DNA from: Salinispira pacifica
GTDB taxonomy: Bacteria; Spirochaetota; Spirochaetia; DSM-27196; Salinispiraceae
Direction of reading: 5' to 3'
Length of the DNA: 64,000 nt
Assembly (NCBI RefSeq): GCF_000507245.1
Contig: NC_023035.1
Location: 3,577,570-3,641,569, forward strand
The position numbers and the translations under genes are program-made. This document shows positions 43,057-52,219 of the stretch, one piece after another (position 1 is the first letter of the stretch; each line of letters starts with the position of its first letter). A model generated the notes under the pieces. The model was not told the origin of the DNA. It was given only the letters and a program-made list of their open reading frames with translations, and ran no database searches.

Positions 43057-44460
43057 TCATGCCGCACCGGAAAAGATATACACCGCCGCAAACACGAGAA
43101 AGAACATCCCCGCAAGAATCATGGAAACGGAACTGAACCAGCCCGGTCGGTGTTCCAGGGGCAGCTGTATTCTGATAGCTGCGAATGCAGTAAACACAAT
43201 GAAGGGAGTATGAACTGCAGCGATTATTCCTGAGGCAGACATTATTGCCACCGGATCCTTGAATATCAAAAGTATCACCACAGGCACAACCCCGGTGATC
43301 AGCCCGATATACCAGCGCTTCAGCACATTTCTGTTCCAGATCGCCCTGCTGCTCTTCTGCTCCAGGATTTTCACCAATTTGGGGCTGGCAGGAAGCTCAT
43401 CCGCAGAAGATTTGGAGAGCAGCATGCTGATATCCGCAAAACTCCGCCCCCATCCATCCTGATTTGCGAGAATGCTTCCCCCGAGAGCCACAACCAGGGA
43501 TGCAATAATGAGAACTTTACCCGCATCCCCCCAGATTTCAGAAAACAGCCGGCTCAGGTCCAGCGCCACATCCTTTCCCTGGGGAAGAATCCCTGCGGGA
43601 CCAAGAAGCTCCGCACCCAGAACAAGAAAGGAAAAGATCACCAGAAGCCCGGCAAGAACCGCCAGAGCGGCGGTTTTGGAAGCAAGGTTTACCCATGCCC
43701 GGATGCGATATGTTTTATCTCTGTTCCGGAGCTTTCTGTTTGGATCCGGAGGACCCGGGCTTACCTGATCACTCAGACCGCCGCCGAACCCCTTGGAAGC
43801 TGTCCAGTAGCTGAACCAGAGAATGCCCATGGAACCAGCCAGAATGGTTCCCACCCAGGGAAGAATTATATAGATGTCGGGGTCTTCGGGGACAGACGGC
43901 ACAATATTGGGTAAAACTTTAGGCAGGGCGGGAAACACAACTGCCGCGGAAACCACCGCCATGAGCATCAATGCTATGGCCATCACCTGGCTGATCCGCT
44001 CCAATGCATTGTAGCTTCCGCTGACCGTAATAATGCTGCTGAATATTACGAAGGCAATTCCGTAAAGACTTCCGCTTCCGGGCAGAAAACTCTGAAGCGC
44101 GCTTCCGATAATCGCCGATAGTCCCGCAATACCCACGGCAGCAGCAAAAAGCTGGGGTATGAAAATTACCCACACCGCCCAGTTACCCGGTCCCGGCAAG
44201 CGCTGAAGCCCCTCGAGAATGCTTTTTCCGGTTACGATGGGATACCTGGCCACTTCCTTGATCATGATCCACATGAAGAAAACCACCAGAAGGAGTATCC
44301 ACAACAGCTGGAAGCCATATGCGGAACCCACCCGGGGAGTAAACAGAACCGATCCGGTACCCACGGCAGAGAGCATCCAGAGAAGTCCCGGTCCGTACCA
44401 GGAAATCCGCTTTCTTCCCCGGGGTTCTTCAGGTGCTCTGTTTCTCACAAGATACTGCAT
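43057..44460 (-). CDS. Nramp-superfamily carrier lacking the canonical DPGN/MPH metal motifs
   Basis: This 467-residue membrane protein has eleven to twelve segments and the Nramp scaffold: GPGLLWMLSAVGTGSVLFTP at TM1, GSAYGFQLLW after it, and PGPGNWAVWVI. In metal-transporting Nramp proteins TM1 carries DPGN and TM6 carries MPH; here TM1 reads AVGTGS and TM6 (TILAGSMGILWFSYWTASKGF) has no such pair. It therefore probably does not carry Mn/Fe in the usual way. Mg-type (NrmT) or other Nramp-related carriers are alternatives. The ATG follows GGAGGAGGAAGC, an unusually long ribosome binding site. Confidence 0.82.
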   Translation of the reverse strand: MQYLVRNRAPEEPRGRKRISWYGPGLLWMLSAVGTGSVLFTPRVGSAYGFQLLWILLLVVFFMWIMIKEVARYPIVTGKSILEGLQRLPGPGNWAVWVIFIPQLFAAAVGIAGLSAIIGSALQSFLPGSGSLYGIAFVIFSSIITVSGSYNALERISQVMAIALMLMAVVSAAVVFPALPKVLPNIVPSVPEDPDIYIILPWVGTILAGSMGILWFSYWTASKGFGGGLSDQVSPGPPDPNRKLRNRDKTYRIRAWVNLASKTAALAVLAGLLVIFSFLVLGAELLGPAGILPQGKDVALDLSRLFSEIWGDAGKVLIIASLVVALGGSILANQDGWGRSFADISMLLSKSSADELPASPKLVKILEQKSSRAIWNRNVLKRWYIGLITGVVPVVILLIFKDPVAIMSASGIIAAVHTPFIVFTAFAAIRIQLPLEHRPGWFSSVSMILAGMFFLVFAAVYIFSGAA

Positions 44461-44643
44461 GCTTCCTCCTCCGGCGCAGGGTGTTTTTGTTCACTCTGCA
44501 ATGGGCAGGAAGCTAATGAAATCTTTGGAAAATGACAAATCAGCGGACAGGACCCGTACGGGGTGGGTCGGGTCTTTAAAAAGATCAATGCGAATTGTAC
44601 CGTTGCCCGTTGATAGTTCTTTTGAGGCTCCTCTATTGCTCTT
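44461..44643 (-). other. Leader region of the Nramp-like gene
   Basis: It contains a hairpin-forming ACCCGACCC...GGGTCCTGTC segment on the minus strand but no riboswitch class I recognise. No gene is seen. Confidence 0.3.
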
Positions 44644-44838
44644 CTATTTCTCTTCTGATGCACTTTTGGGAGACGTTTTCCCGTGTTTTTCAGGTGATAT
44701 CTGCGCCGGGCGGATTTTCTTCGGCTTGCACAGTTTCTTCTTCTTTTTCGCACTTCGCTTGCATTTTTTACAGATATACCGGTCATTTTCATGATTTTTC
44801 ATCAGATAATCGCGTTTTTTCATTTCACAGCGCTTCAT
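44644..44838 (-). CDS. Small basic Cys-containing protein
   Basis: This 64-codon frame begins MKRCEMKKRDYLMKNHEND and contains RYICKKCKRSAKKKKKLCKPKKI, i.e. Cys-x2-Cys plus a later Cys, like a minimal zinc ribbon. About one third of the residues are Lys/Arg. No ribosome binding site is visible, and the Lys codons sit in A-rich DNA, so it may be fortuitous. Similar short Lys-rich CxxC proteins occur in other bacteria from memory, which favours a real gene. Confidence 0.5.
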   Translation of the reverse strand: MKRCEMKKRDYLMKNHENDRYICKKCKRSAKKKKKLCKPKKIRPAQISPEKHGKTSPKSASEEK

Positions 44839-45013
44839 ATATACGATTATACTTCATCCAAAAGGCGAAGCGCATATTTCTGTACTCGGGGCCGACATTC
44901 TCTTGTCCTTATTGTTCAGTCAGCATCAGCATCCAGAAAAATCTGCGCTCAGTGATGACTTTTTCTGCTCATTTTTTATATTTAAAGATATGAATCAATT
45001 TATCAGTACTTAA
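44839..45013. other. Intergenic, no recognisable feature
   Basis: AT-rich stretch with a few short frames lacking start signals. Nothing supportable was seen. Confidence 0.4.
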
Positions 45014-45154
45014 TTGCTTATAAAGATCCTGGTGTCCACAGGCATCCTGATTCTGAATCTGATTATTCAAAAGATCACCCATATCCCCAACAACATGATC
45101 TACCAGAAAGTAGTGCGGACCTACGCCAGGAAATCCGGTACCCGGGAGGGCTAA
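45014..45154 (+). pseudogene. C-terminal scrap of a membrane protein
   Basis: After an in-frame stop, a short frame reads ILVSTGILILNLIIQKITHI, PNNMIYQKVVRTYARKSGT and ends at 45154. The amphipathic/hydrophobic pattern looks like a genuine protein end, but only 46 codons remain and no family was identified. It overlaps the stop of the convergent gene. Confidence 0.3.
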
Positions 45155-46092
45155 TCCCCGGCTGAAAAAACATAACGTCTTCGCCAGTCCCGGGATTCAC
45201 CGGGTTTCAGTTCAATCTGAAAAAATAATTCCGGACTAATAACGTGCTTCCACCCCCAGAGGTTTACCTTGCTGACGGTAAAATCCCCCTCCTCTCTGAT
45301 ACTGATTTTTTCCTTACTGCAGCGCAGTGTCCAGCCCGCGGGCATTCCTTCGGACGGGCATAGGTTGGTGAAAAAGAAGGGTACAGTGTTGCCTGGATCG
45401 AAGGTGACAACGTTTTCTCCGAAGCGCACAATTCCGTCGGGATCAACATATTCAATGAACTGACCTGTGTTCAGGGGAAAATCAAACTCAAGTCTGTAGC
45501 CGGGTCCCACGGAGCGGCCGTTACAGGCGGCAAAGTTATGATTGTACTCTGAGGTTGTCAGCTCCTTCTCCCCGGTGTTGGAAAGGCTTGTGAGAATTTC
45601 AAACCCGTCCCCGTGCAGTGAAAGGCGCTTTTCCAGGCGGTGCGCATAGCCGTTCAATACGCTGCTTTCATACGAACTGCGGATACTTTGTCCGTCATGC
45701 TGCCATGTGAACGGATAAAATTGAGTTTCAGCATTCCGAAACGGGCTGTACTCTGAAAACTCTTTTTTTACCGTACCCACACCGATTTTATGAAACCAGC
45801 CCCCCAAAGGAGTTTCTGAAAATCCCGGAGGTTTATCGATACTGAACTCACTGAAAAACCCCCGGCCGGCGGTTTTCAGATCGCCTCCGTCGGGGTATTC
45901 GCTGCTGCTCATACGAATATTTCGAAAGAACAGCCGGGTAATCTTCATGGTCTGATCAAAACGGGGAGAAAGGTATCCTGTACCGGGTTTTTCGATTTCC
46001 ATGCGGATGTTTTCATTCGTCAGTGTAACAGTCACAAGGCAAGCATATCCCTCAGTGGGGTTCACCGCAAGCAAATATACAGCTTCCAGCAA
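45151..46092 (-). CDS. Aldose-1-epimerase/mutarotase-like protein
   Basis: This ~313-residue protein has the galactose-mutarotase fold pattern: strands with GGDLKTAGRGFFSEFSIDK, the HDGQSIRSSYESSV region, RLSLHGDGFEILTSLSNTG, a SEYNHNFAACNG segment resembling the active-site His region, and a C-terminal IELKPGESRDWRRRYVF. Closest in style to large unassigned mutarotase-like proteins acting on carbohydrates. The start is uncertain: TTG at 46092 touches a GGGAG; a GTG nine codons in is possible. Divergent from uraA. Confidence 0.7.
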   Translation of the reverse strand: MLEAVYLLAVNPTEGYACLVTVTLTNENIRMEIEKPGTGYLSPRFDQTMKITRLFFRNIRMSSSEYPDGGDLKTAGRGFFSEFSIDKPPGFSETPLGGWFHKIGVGTVKKEFSEYSPFRNAETQFYPFTWQHDGQSIRSSYESSVLNGYAHRLEKRLSLHGDGFEILTSLSNTGEKELTTSEYNHNFAACNGRSVGPGYRLEFDFPLNTGQFIEYVDPDGIVRFGENVVTFDPGNTVPFFFTNLCPSEGMPAGWTLRCSKEKISIREEGDFTVSKVNLWGWKHVISPELFFQIELKPGESRDWRRRYVFSAGD

Positions 46093-46137
46093 CTCCCGGC
46101 TTTCGCTATACTGTGGAAAACCATAGGAGTCAAACTG

Positions 46138-47484
46138 ATGTCAAAAGATTTTCTTGATGTCGGCGAGAAGCCAGCCATCGGCCGATGGATACCACTGAGC
46201 TTTCAGCACGTGTTCGCCATGTTCGGCGCAACTGTCCTTGTACCCCTTCTTACCGGACTGTCACCCTCAACCGCCCTGTTCACTTCAGGAACAGGTACGC
46301 TGCTCTACATCCTGCTTACCGGCGCAAAGGTTCCGGCATACCTGGGATCCTCGTTTGCATTCATCCCGCCTCTCATCGCAATCAGCGGTGCATACGGAGT
46401 TGCGTACGCCATGGGCGGCGCATTCGCCGTGGGCATCTTCTATCTGCTGATCGGACAGATCATCCGGGTTGCAGGTACGCACTGGCTGGACAGACTTCTG
46501 CCCCCGGTGGTAATTGGTGCAGTCATCATCGTTATCGGCCTGAAGCTTGCGCCTACTGCAATGGACATGTCGCTGTACCGCACTGCCGCTGACGGTTCGC
46601 AACTGTATTCCCTGAGCAATCTTGCAATTGCGGCGGTGACCATGGCAATTGTGATCGTTTCCTCGGTTGTCCTGAAAGGATTCTTCACGGTAATTCCCAT
46701 CCTCATCGGGATTGTGGGCGGATACCTATTCACCCTGGTTATGGGTTCGTTTCTGCCCTCCTTCAACATCATTGATTTTCAGGCAATCAGAGATGCGTCA
46801 TGGTTCGGACTGCCCGCACTGGTAATGCCGAAATTTTCCTTTGTACCGGTGGTCACATTTTTACTGGTGTCTCTTGCCACAGTTGCGGAACATCTGGGAG
46901 ATACCCTTGTTCTCAGCAAGGTCGCCGGAAAGGACTTTTACCGGGATCCCGGTTTACACAGGACGCTCAGCGGCGACGGGCTTGCTACAGCCCTGGCATC
47001 CCTGTTCGGCGGTCCGCCCAACACGACATACGGGGAAAATATCGGGGTAATGGCCATGACACGGGTGTACTCGGTCTGGGTGATCGGCGGGGCGGCAGTG
47101 TTTGCCGTAATTCTGTCGTTTATACAGAAGTTCGGCGCAATCATCTCCACCATTCCCACTCCGGTAATGGGAGGGGTCTCAACCATCCTGTTTGGTATTA
47201 TCGCATCCGCAGGTATCAGGACCGTGGTGGAAAGCGGTGTGGATTACAGCTGCAAGAAAAACCTGACCATCACATCGGTAATTCTCGTGCTGGGAATCGG
47301 CGGCGGAAAAATCTTCTTCCCCATGGCTGAGGGCCTGAATTTCGAGCTCAGCGGTTTGGCTCTGGCCACTTTGGTGGGAATTATCCTCAATCTGATACTC
47401 CCCAAAACACTCAACGTCGGAGCAAACGAGGAAACAGCCGAAGAGATGATCGAAGAGGATCTTCATAAGCATCCCCGGACCTGA
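46138..47484 (+). CDS. uraA: Uracil/xanthine permease (NCS2)
   Basis: This 448-residue NCS2 permease has about 14 segments. Signature stretches are FQHVFAMFGATVLVPLLTGL at TM1, GSSFAFIPPLIAI in TM3, VATVAEHLGDTLVLSKVAGK-like (TVAEHLGDTLVLSKVAGKDF, TM8 with substrate-binding Glu), and FGGPPNTTYGENIGVMA in TM10. These are the UraA hallmarks, and His/Glu positions fit uracil. A TATACT box at 46108 and AGGAG before the ATG are present. A hairpin terminator follows at 47517-47561. Confidence 0.93.
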   Translation: MSKDFLDVGEKPAIGRWIPLSFQHVFAMFGATVLVPLLTGLSPSTALFTSGTGTLLYILLTGAKVPAYLGSSFAFIPPLIAISGAYGVAYAMGGAFAVGIFYLLIGQIIRVAGTHWLDRLLPPVVIGAVIIVIGLKLAPTAMDMSLYRTAADGSQLYSLSNLAIAAVTMAIVIVSSVVLKGFFTVIPILIGIVGGYLFTLVMGSFLPSFNIIDFQAIRDASWFGLPALVMPKFSFVPVVTFLLVSLATVAEHLGDTLVLSKVAGKDFYRDPGLHRTLSGDGLATALASLFGGPPNTTYGENIGVMAMTRVYSVWVIGGAAVFAVILSFIQKFGAIISTIPTPVMGGVSTILFGIIASAGIRTVVESGVDYSCKKNLTITSVILVLGIGGGKIFFPMAEGLNFELSGLALATLVGIILNLILPKTLNVGANEETAEEMIEEDLHKHPRT

Positions 47485-47516
47485 TTTGAAACAAATCGGA
47501 TCCTGAACAATAGCGA

Positions 47517-47561
47517 CGGAGTGCATGCCTGCAGGGAGAACCTCCCGGGACATGCACTCCG
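47517..47561 (+). terminator. Hairpin terminator after uraA
   Basis: CGGAGTGCATG ... CATGCACTCCG: 11-bp perfect stem with an internal CCTGCAGGGAG/CTCCCGGGA part, followed by scattered T. It probably serves uraA and possibly the convergent oxidoreductase gene. Confidence 0.7.
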
Positions 47562-47640
47562 TACCGTACCGCCCTTCTTTTTCCACAGCTACATTACCGG
47601 CGGAAATTCAATATGCTCGCCCGGTAATATCCTGCCGTCT

Positions 47641-48633
47641 TCAATTTTGTGCGGTCAATACAATATTGCCTTGTTTTACACCCGATTCTGCAAACCTATG
47701 AGCCTCCGCAGCCTCAGAGAGGGGAAAGCACTTGTGGATCACCGGTGAAATGCAGGCCGTCCCGGTAAAATGGATAAGTCTCTGCAGCTCTTCCTGCGAC
47801 TGGGACGATGAGGTAATGTTCAGCTTCTTTCCCAGTAGAAGCCTGATAAACGGTGCAAGGAGCAGATGTCTGATGTACGCAAATGCGAGAAAGTAACTGC
47901 CTCCCGGTCTTACATACCCCAGCCTTTTCAGTACGCCCCGGCCGCCCACCATGTCGATTGCAGAATCAAACTCACCCGTCGAACCCGGAGATTCGTCCGA
48001 AGCATAATCAATCACCCGTTCTGCCCCCAGATCGGACAGCATCTGAAGCTTGTCCCCCGAGTCCACTGCAGTAACACGGATCCCCATGTGGCGGGCAGCC
48101 TGGAGTGCGAAGCTCCCGATGCTGCCCCCTGCGCCGATGATCAGCAGCTTATGACCCTTTTCCAGCTTTGATTCCTTCAGATAGTGAAGGGCTTCCATGC
48201 CGGCGGTGGGCAATGCGGAGGCTTCTACCATGCTCAGGTTTTCAGGTTTACCCGCCATCACTCCCGACATTTCATCAGGTGATTCAGATACGCAGATATA
48301 CTCGGCATATGCACCGAACCTGAACCCCGTTGTTCCGCACAGCATATCCCCAACACTGAACTTCGAGACAGGAGATCCGGTTTTCACCACTTCCCCGGAA
48401 AATTCCTGCCCAGGAATCTTTATGCGCCGGGGTTTTCTCCAGCCTGCATAGAGCCGAACCGGCAAAGATAGTCCCAGCGGCAGTTCCAGTCTTCGCATTT
48501 CACAATCCCCTGCAGTCACTGAAGCTGAGTGAATCTTAAGCAGTATTTCGTTCTCCCGGGGTACCGGTGTTTCAATTTCCGACGGGACCAGGACCTGGGG
48601 CCCGCCATAGCCGGTCCAGATGACAGCCTTCAT
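47641..48633 (-). CDS. NAD(P)H-dependent alcohol dehydrogenase/quinone oxidoreductase
   Basis: This 330-residue zinc-free MDR protein has the start MKAVIWTGYGGPQVL (ATG 48633, behind GGTGAAA), IPGQEFSGEVV, and the nucleotide-binding LLIIGAGGSIGSFALQAARH (about 150-168). The catalytic-zinc Cys/His set is absent, as in quinone oxidoreductase-like members. Substrate unknown. A TGA-interrupted GyrI-like remnant lies upstream on the other strand. Confidence 0.87.
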   Translation of the reverse strand: MKAVIWTGYGGPQVLVPSEIETPVPRENEILLKIHSASVTAGDCEMRRLELPLGLSLPVRLYAGWRKPRRIKIPGQEFSGEVVKTGSPVSKFSVGDMLCGTTGFRFGAYAEYICVSESPDEMSGVMAGKPENLSMVEASALPTAGMEALHYLKESKLEKGHKLLIIGAGGSIGSFALQAARHMGIRVTAVDSGDKLQMLSDLGAERVIDYASDESPGSTGEFDSAIDMVGGRGVLKRLGYVRPGGSYFLAFAYIRHLLLAPFIRLLLGKKLNITSSSQSQEELQRLIHFTGTACISPVIHKCFPLSEAAEAHRFAESGVKQGNIVLTAQN

Positions 48634-48726
48634 TTTCACCATCCTTTCTTCAGGCGGCCGAAGGAACAGTTCACCGGTCACCTCTTCGTGCATTATACAT
48701 GCGATGGAGTAGAATATGAGTCATGA

Positions 48727-48978
48727 AATCTTTTCCTTGACCCTCCCCGGCTTGAAAAAGACCGGCTGGAAACGATTGAAGACTGAATATCTGTACAGGC
48801 TCTCCATCCGGGACCATATTCCCAGGAGGCTTCAACAATAGCCGCAATGCATCATTTTGCAGAACAACAAGGCTATACCCTCCATGGAAGGCACAGGGAA
48901 ATATACCTCAGTGATCCCAGGCGTACATCTCCTGAAAAGCTGAAAACAATGATCCGGCTGCCTCTAAAAAGAAACTGA
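48727..48978 (+). pseudogene. GyrI-like domain remnant with in-frame TGA
   Basis: The plus-strand frame reads PPRLEKDRLETIED, then TGA (48784-48786), then ISVQALHPGPYSQEASTIA and AMHHFAEQQGYTLHGRHREI, ending YLSDPRRTSPEKLKTMI. The block after the stop is the C-terminal part of the GyrI-like small-molecule-binding domain (HxGPY, GKHREIYLSDPRR). Replacing TGA by GGA would restore a contiguous sequence. The N-terminal half is missing, so it is a decayed fragment. Confidence 0.8.
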
Positions 48979-49065
48979 TAGCGGCGCCCTTTCCATCCGA
49001 TGGAATATCTCATAGGATAACATCAGGAAACTTCAGGCAAGGCGGATCCCGCAGGAGGCAGCCGG

Positions 49066-49944
49066 ATGATCACATTAATCGACGGAGGGATGGGACGCGC
49101 ACTTCATGAAAGGGGAGTTTCGCTGGATGCTCCGTTATGGTCGGCCAGGGCATTTCTTGGAGATCCGGATCTGATAAAACAGGCGCATCTGGATTATATC
49201 CAGGCCGGAGCAACGGTTATTACCACCAACAGCTATGCACTGACCGATTACTATCTGGGCCGGGCGGGGTTGCTGGGCAGAAAACAGCAGATGCTGGAGC
49301 AGGCCTACCAAATTGCAGATCAGGCAAGAACTGAATCCGGCCTCAACAATATCCGGATAGCAGGCAGCATTCCCCCTCTTAACGAATCCTACCGGCCGGA
49401 TCTGGTACAGCCGGACCAACTGGAGCGGGAATATCCTCTTTTAATACAGGCTGCGGCTAGCAACGGAGCAGATTTGCTCCTTGCGGAAACTCTATCCAGC
49501 ATAACCGAAGCGGAATCCGTTCTCACACACGCACACCCTGTGGAAATTCCGCTGTGGGTAAGTTTTACCGTTTCCGCAGACGGGACCCTGCGAAGCGGGG
49601 AATCCATACGCGATGCCGCCCGGCTGTGCATTAATTGCGGGGCAGATGCAGTGCTTCTCAACTGCTCAACACCGGCAGCCATAACCAAAGCAATGAAAGA
49701 ACTCGCCGGTGAACTGCGGGACACAGACCTGAAATTCGGGGGCTATGCCAACAGATTCCGGGAGGTTTCCAGCGAATTTACCCTGGAAGGCGGGTTGAAT
49801 GAACTGAACACCGGCCTGAGCTGTGCTTCCTATACCGATACCGTCTCGGCATGGATTGATTTGGGCGCAACAATCGTGGGAGGCTGCTGCGGTATGGGAC
49901 CCGATTATATCCGGACCATTTCGAACAATTTCATCGAATCCTGA
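49066..49944 (+). CDS. Homocysteine S-methyltransferase-family protein
   Basis: This 292-residue TIM-barrel protein has the family start LIDGGMGRALHERG, ITTNSYALTDYYLGR, AETLSSITEAE and the zinc ligands Cys200 (LLNCS), Cys274 and Cys275 (GGCCGMGPDYI). These bind homocysteine thiolate. The methyl donor is S-methylmethionine or SAM in characterised relatives (MmuM). AGGAGGCAGCCGG precedes the ATG. Monocistronic; no SAM riboswitch is seen in the short leader. Confidence 0.9.
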   Translation: MITLIDGGMGRALHERGVSLDAPLWSARAFLGDPDLIKQAHLDYIQAGATVITTNSYALTDYYLGRAGLLGRKQQMLEQAYQIADQARTESGLNNIRIAGSIPPLNESYRPDLVQPDQLEREYPLLIQAAASNGADLLLAETLSSITEAESVLTHAHPVEIPLWVSFTVSADGTLRSGESIRDAARLCINCGADAVLLNCSTPAAITKAMKELAGELRDTDLKFGGYANRFREVSSEFTLEGGLNELNTGLSCASYTDTVSAWIDLGATIVGGCCGMGPDYIRTISNNFIES

Positions 49945-50048
49945 GTGCTCCAGCTCCGCCCCGTTTCCAGCTTTTTATGAGAATTCTGTTAAAAACACGC
50001 TGCCTCCTGATTTCAGCCAGAATATGCCTTCCGGAAGGATTGAAATTA

Positions 50049-50078
50049 TTGTCATTTAGCTATATGTCTAATTGTAAT
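50049..50078 (+). promoter_or_regulatory. Promoter of the arsenic genes
   Basis: TTGTCA (50049-50054), 18-bp spacer, TGTAAT (50073-50078), 23 bp before the ATG. An imperfect dyad ATTGTCATTTAG/CTAATTGTAAT spans it and could be an operator, but no ArsR gene is adjacent. Confidence 0.45.
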
Positions 50079-50100
50079 ATCACTGACAACCGGAGAACAT

Positions 50101-51153
50101 ATGTCTGAATCAACAAGCGGAATTTCCTTCTTCGAAAAATACCTGAGCGTCTGGGTGTTTCTCTGCATAGTTGCAGGGGTGAGCATCGGGATATTTATTC
50201 CGGCAATTCCCCAAACCCTCAGCAAATTCGAGTATGCCAATGTTTCCATCCCCATCGCAATTCTCATATGGCTGATGATTTACCCCATGATGATGAAAGT
50301 GGATTTCTCCACCATCGGCAGCCACCTCAGAGTTCCGAAAGGGTTAACCATTACTCTGATCACCAACTGGCTCATCAAACCGTTCAGCATGTTCGCCATA
50401 GCACTGCTGTTCTTCAAGCTGATATTTTCCAGTCTGCTCACCGATGCCCAGGCGAGTCAGTATATTGCCGGAGCGGTGCTCCTGGGTGCAGCCCCATGTA
50501 CTGCCATGGTATTCGTCTGGAGCCACCTCACAAAAGGGAACCCGTCCTTTACCGTCCTGCAGGTGGCAGTGAACGACCTGGTGATCCTTGTTGCCTTTGC
50601 TCCCATTGTGGCCCTTCTCCTGGGAATCGGAGACATTTCCGTCCCCATGGATACCCTTCTCCTCTCGGTGCTCCTGTTCGTGGTAATCCCCCTCACCCTG
50701 GGAGCCGCAACCCGGAATCTGGTGATTCGGAAACGGGGAAAAGAGCATTTTGAGAACAACTTCCTTCCCAGATTCAACGGAGTGACAACCGCAGGCCTTC
50801 TGCTGACCTTAATCATTATTTTCTCGTTCCAGGGAAGCACTATAGTTGAGAACCCGGGCAATATTGTTCTCATTGCAATTCCCCTGATTATTCAGACGGG
50901 CTTCATCTTTGCCTTCGCCTATCTCTGGGCGTATCTTTGGCGTACCAGCCATGAAATTGCCGCTCCTGCCGCCCTCATCGGCGCAAGCAACTTCTTTGAA
51001 CTGGCGGTAGCAGTTGCCATTGCGGTTTTCGGACTCGAATCCGGCGCAACTCTGGTGGCAGTGGTTGGCGTACTTGTTGAAGTCCCGGTAATGTTATTTC
51101 TGGTAAAAGTTGCCAACAGAACCAAAAAACAATTCAGCCTCAGGGCACAATAA
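50101..51153 (+). CDS. acr3: Arsenite efflux carrier, ACR3 family
   Basis: This 350-residue ten-TM carrier of the BART superfamily has ACR3 signatures: IWLMIYPMMMKVDFS, GLTITLITNWLIKPFSM, the conserved Cys133 in GAAPCTAMVFVW needed for arsenite transport, and a late GASNFFELAVAVAIAVFG with the Glu required for function. It extrudes As(III) or Sb(III). It precedes arsC by 44 bp. Start ATG 50101 follows CCGGAGAACAT. Confidence 0.93.
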   Translation: MSESTSGISFFEKYLSVWVFLCIVAGVSIGIFIPAIPQTLSKFEYANVSIPIAILIWLMIYPMMMKVDFSTIGSHLRVPKGLTITLITNWLIKPFSMFAIALLFFKLIFSSLLTDAQASQYIAGAVLLGAAPCTAMVFVWSHLTKGNPSFTVLQVAVNDLVILVAFAPIVALLLGIGDISVPMDTLLLSVLLFVVIPLTLGAATRNLVIRKRGKEHFENNFLPRFNGVTTAGLLLTLIIIFSFQGSTIVENPGNIVLIAIPLIIQTGFIFAFAYLWAYLWRTSHEIAAPAALIGASNFFELAVAVAIAVFGLESGATLVAVVGVLVEVPVMLFLVKVANRTKKQFSLRAQ

Positions 51154-51197
51154 ACGGATCCGGAATCGGATACACCAACGTACACACGGGAGAAAAG

Positions 51198-51653
51198 ATG
51201 AAAAAATCCATACTTATCGTCTGCATTCACAACAGCGCACGCAGTCAGATGGCGGAAGAGTTCTTTCGGAAATTTGCCGGGGATATTTTCGAGGTGGAGA
51301 GCGCAGGAATCGAACCGGGGAAATTGAACCCCATGGTGGTGAAAGCGTTGAAAGATGAAGATATCCACATAGACGGGAAATCGACCCAGAGCGCTTTCGA
51401 TCTTCACCAGGCCGGCAGGAGCTACGATTATGTGATCACCGTCTGTGATCCTGAAGCCGCCGAGCGCTGTCCCATCTACCCAGGTACAGTTAAGCGGATG
51501 CACTGGCCGTTCAAAGATCCGTCATCCTTCACCGGAAGTGAGAGCGAGCGGCTGGAAGGAACCAGGATTGTCATGAATGAAATCAAGGATCGGGTCCAGG
51601 GCTTCATCCAAGAATACCGGGCAGATCCGGACAAGGCGATTCAGAACAATTAG
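51198..51653 (+). CDS. arsC: Arsenate reductase, thioredoxin-coupled type
   Basis: This 151-residue low-molecular-weight phosphatase fold has the nucleophile Cys9 in VCIHNSARSQ, the resolving Cys83 (ITVCDPEAAE) and Cys91 (CPIYPG). The triad resembles that of Staphylococcus aureus ArsC (Cys10/82/89), which relies on thioredoxin. It reduces arsenate to arsenite for export by the upstream ACR3. CGGGAGAAAAG precedes the ATG. Confidence 0.93.
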   Translation: MKKSILIVCIHNSARSQMAEEFFRKFAGDIFEVESAGIEPGKLNPMVVKALKDEDIHIDGKSTQSAFDLHQAGRSYDYVITVCDPEAAERCPIYPGTVKRMHWPFKDPSSFTGSESERLEGTRIVMNEIKDRVQGFIQEYRADPDKAIQNN

Positions 51654-51662
51654 AAACTTCAC

Positions 51663-52094
51663 CTATGCATCCGGCCCGGCGCCGGGTGCATTGGACGCTC
51701 TGCGTTTTTTTCTATCCAGTGAATCCCGAATATTCAGCCAGACAGTCAGCAATATCAGAAGAATAAAGATCACCAGAGTAACATCTGCTGTGACGCGGTA
51801 CGGAGGATCAATCCCCGTCAATTCACGAACCAGAAACTGGATGTACGAGCGGTGCACCGGAGGATTGCCGAGGAGCCTTCGCACATCCCAGTGCCAATCC
51901 GTGCAGAAACAATATCCGAAGCCGTACCAGAAGCCCAGAATACCCCAGGAAAAAAGCGTAAGACCAATCGTGATTAAATGGATTTTACGTGTCTTTTTCC
52001 ACATCCAGCCCAAAAGATTAAACAGCACAAACACTGTATGAAATATGAGGAAAAAGCGGTCCAGGAAATGGAGCAGGCTCTGACTCATACACAT
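51663..52094 (-). CDS. DUF2784-like small membrane protein
   Basis: This ~143-residue protein has about three to four hydrophobic segments (FFLIFHTVFVLFNLLGWMW; IHLITIGLTLFSWGILGFW; ADVTLVIFILLILLTVWLNI) and a conserved FGYCFCTDWHWDVRRLLG loop. It resembles the DUF2784 family. Role unknown. Convergent with arsC; the Cys-Phe-Cys in the loop is conspicuous. Start at 52094 or 52088 (second Met). Confidence 0.75.
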   Translation of the reverse strand: MCMSQSLLHFLDRFFLIFHTVFVLFNLLGWMWKKTRKIHLITIGLTLFSWGILGFWYGFGYCFCTDWHWDVRRLLGNPPVHRSYIQFLVRELTGIDPPYRVTADVTLVIFILLILLTVWLNIRDSLDRKKRRASNAPGAGPDA

Positions 52095-52219
52095 ATACTA
52101 TAGGTTTGCAGAATAATTTGCCATTCAATTTACGATGTACTATCCTGTAATTATATCTTGTAAGATATATCTTGCAGAATATACATGCAGCAATATTTCA
52201 CGGCTGTCAGGAGCGTAAT

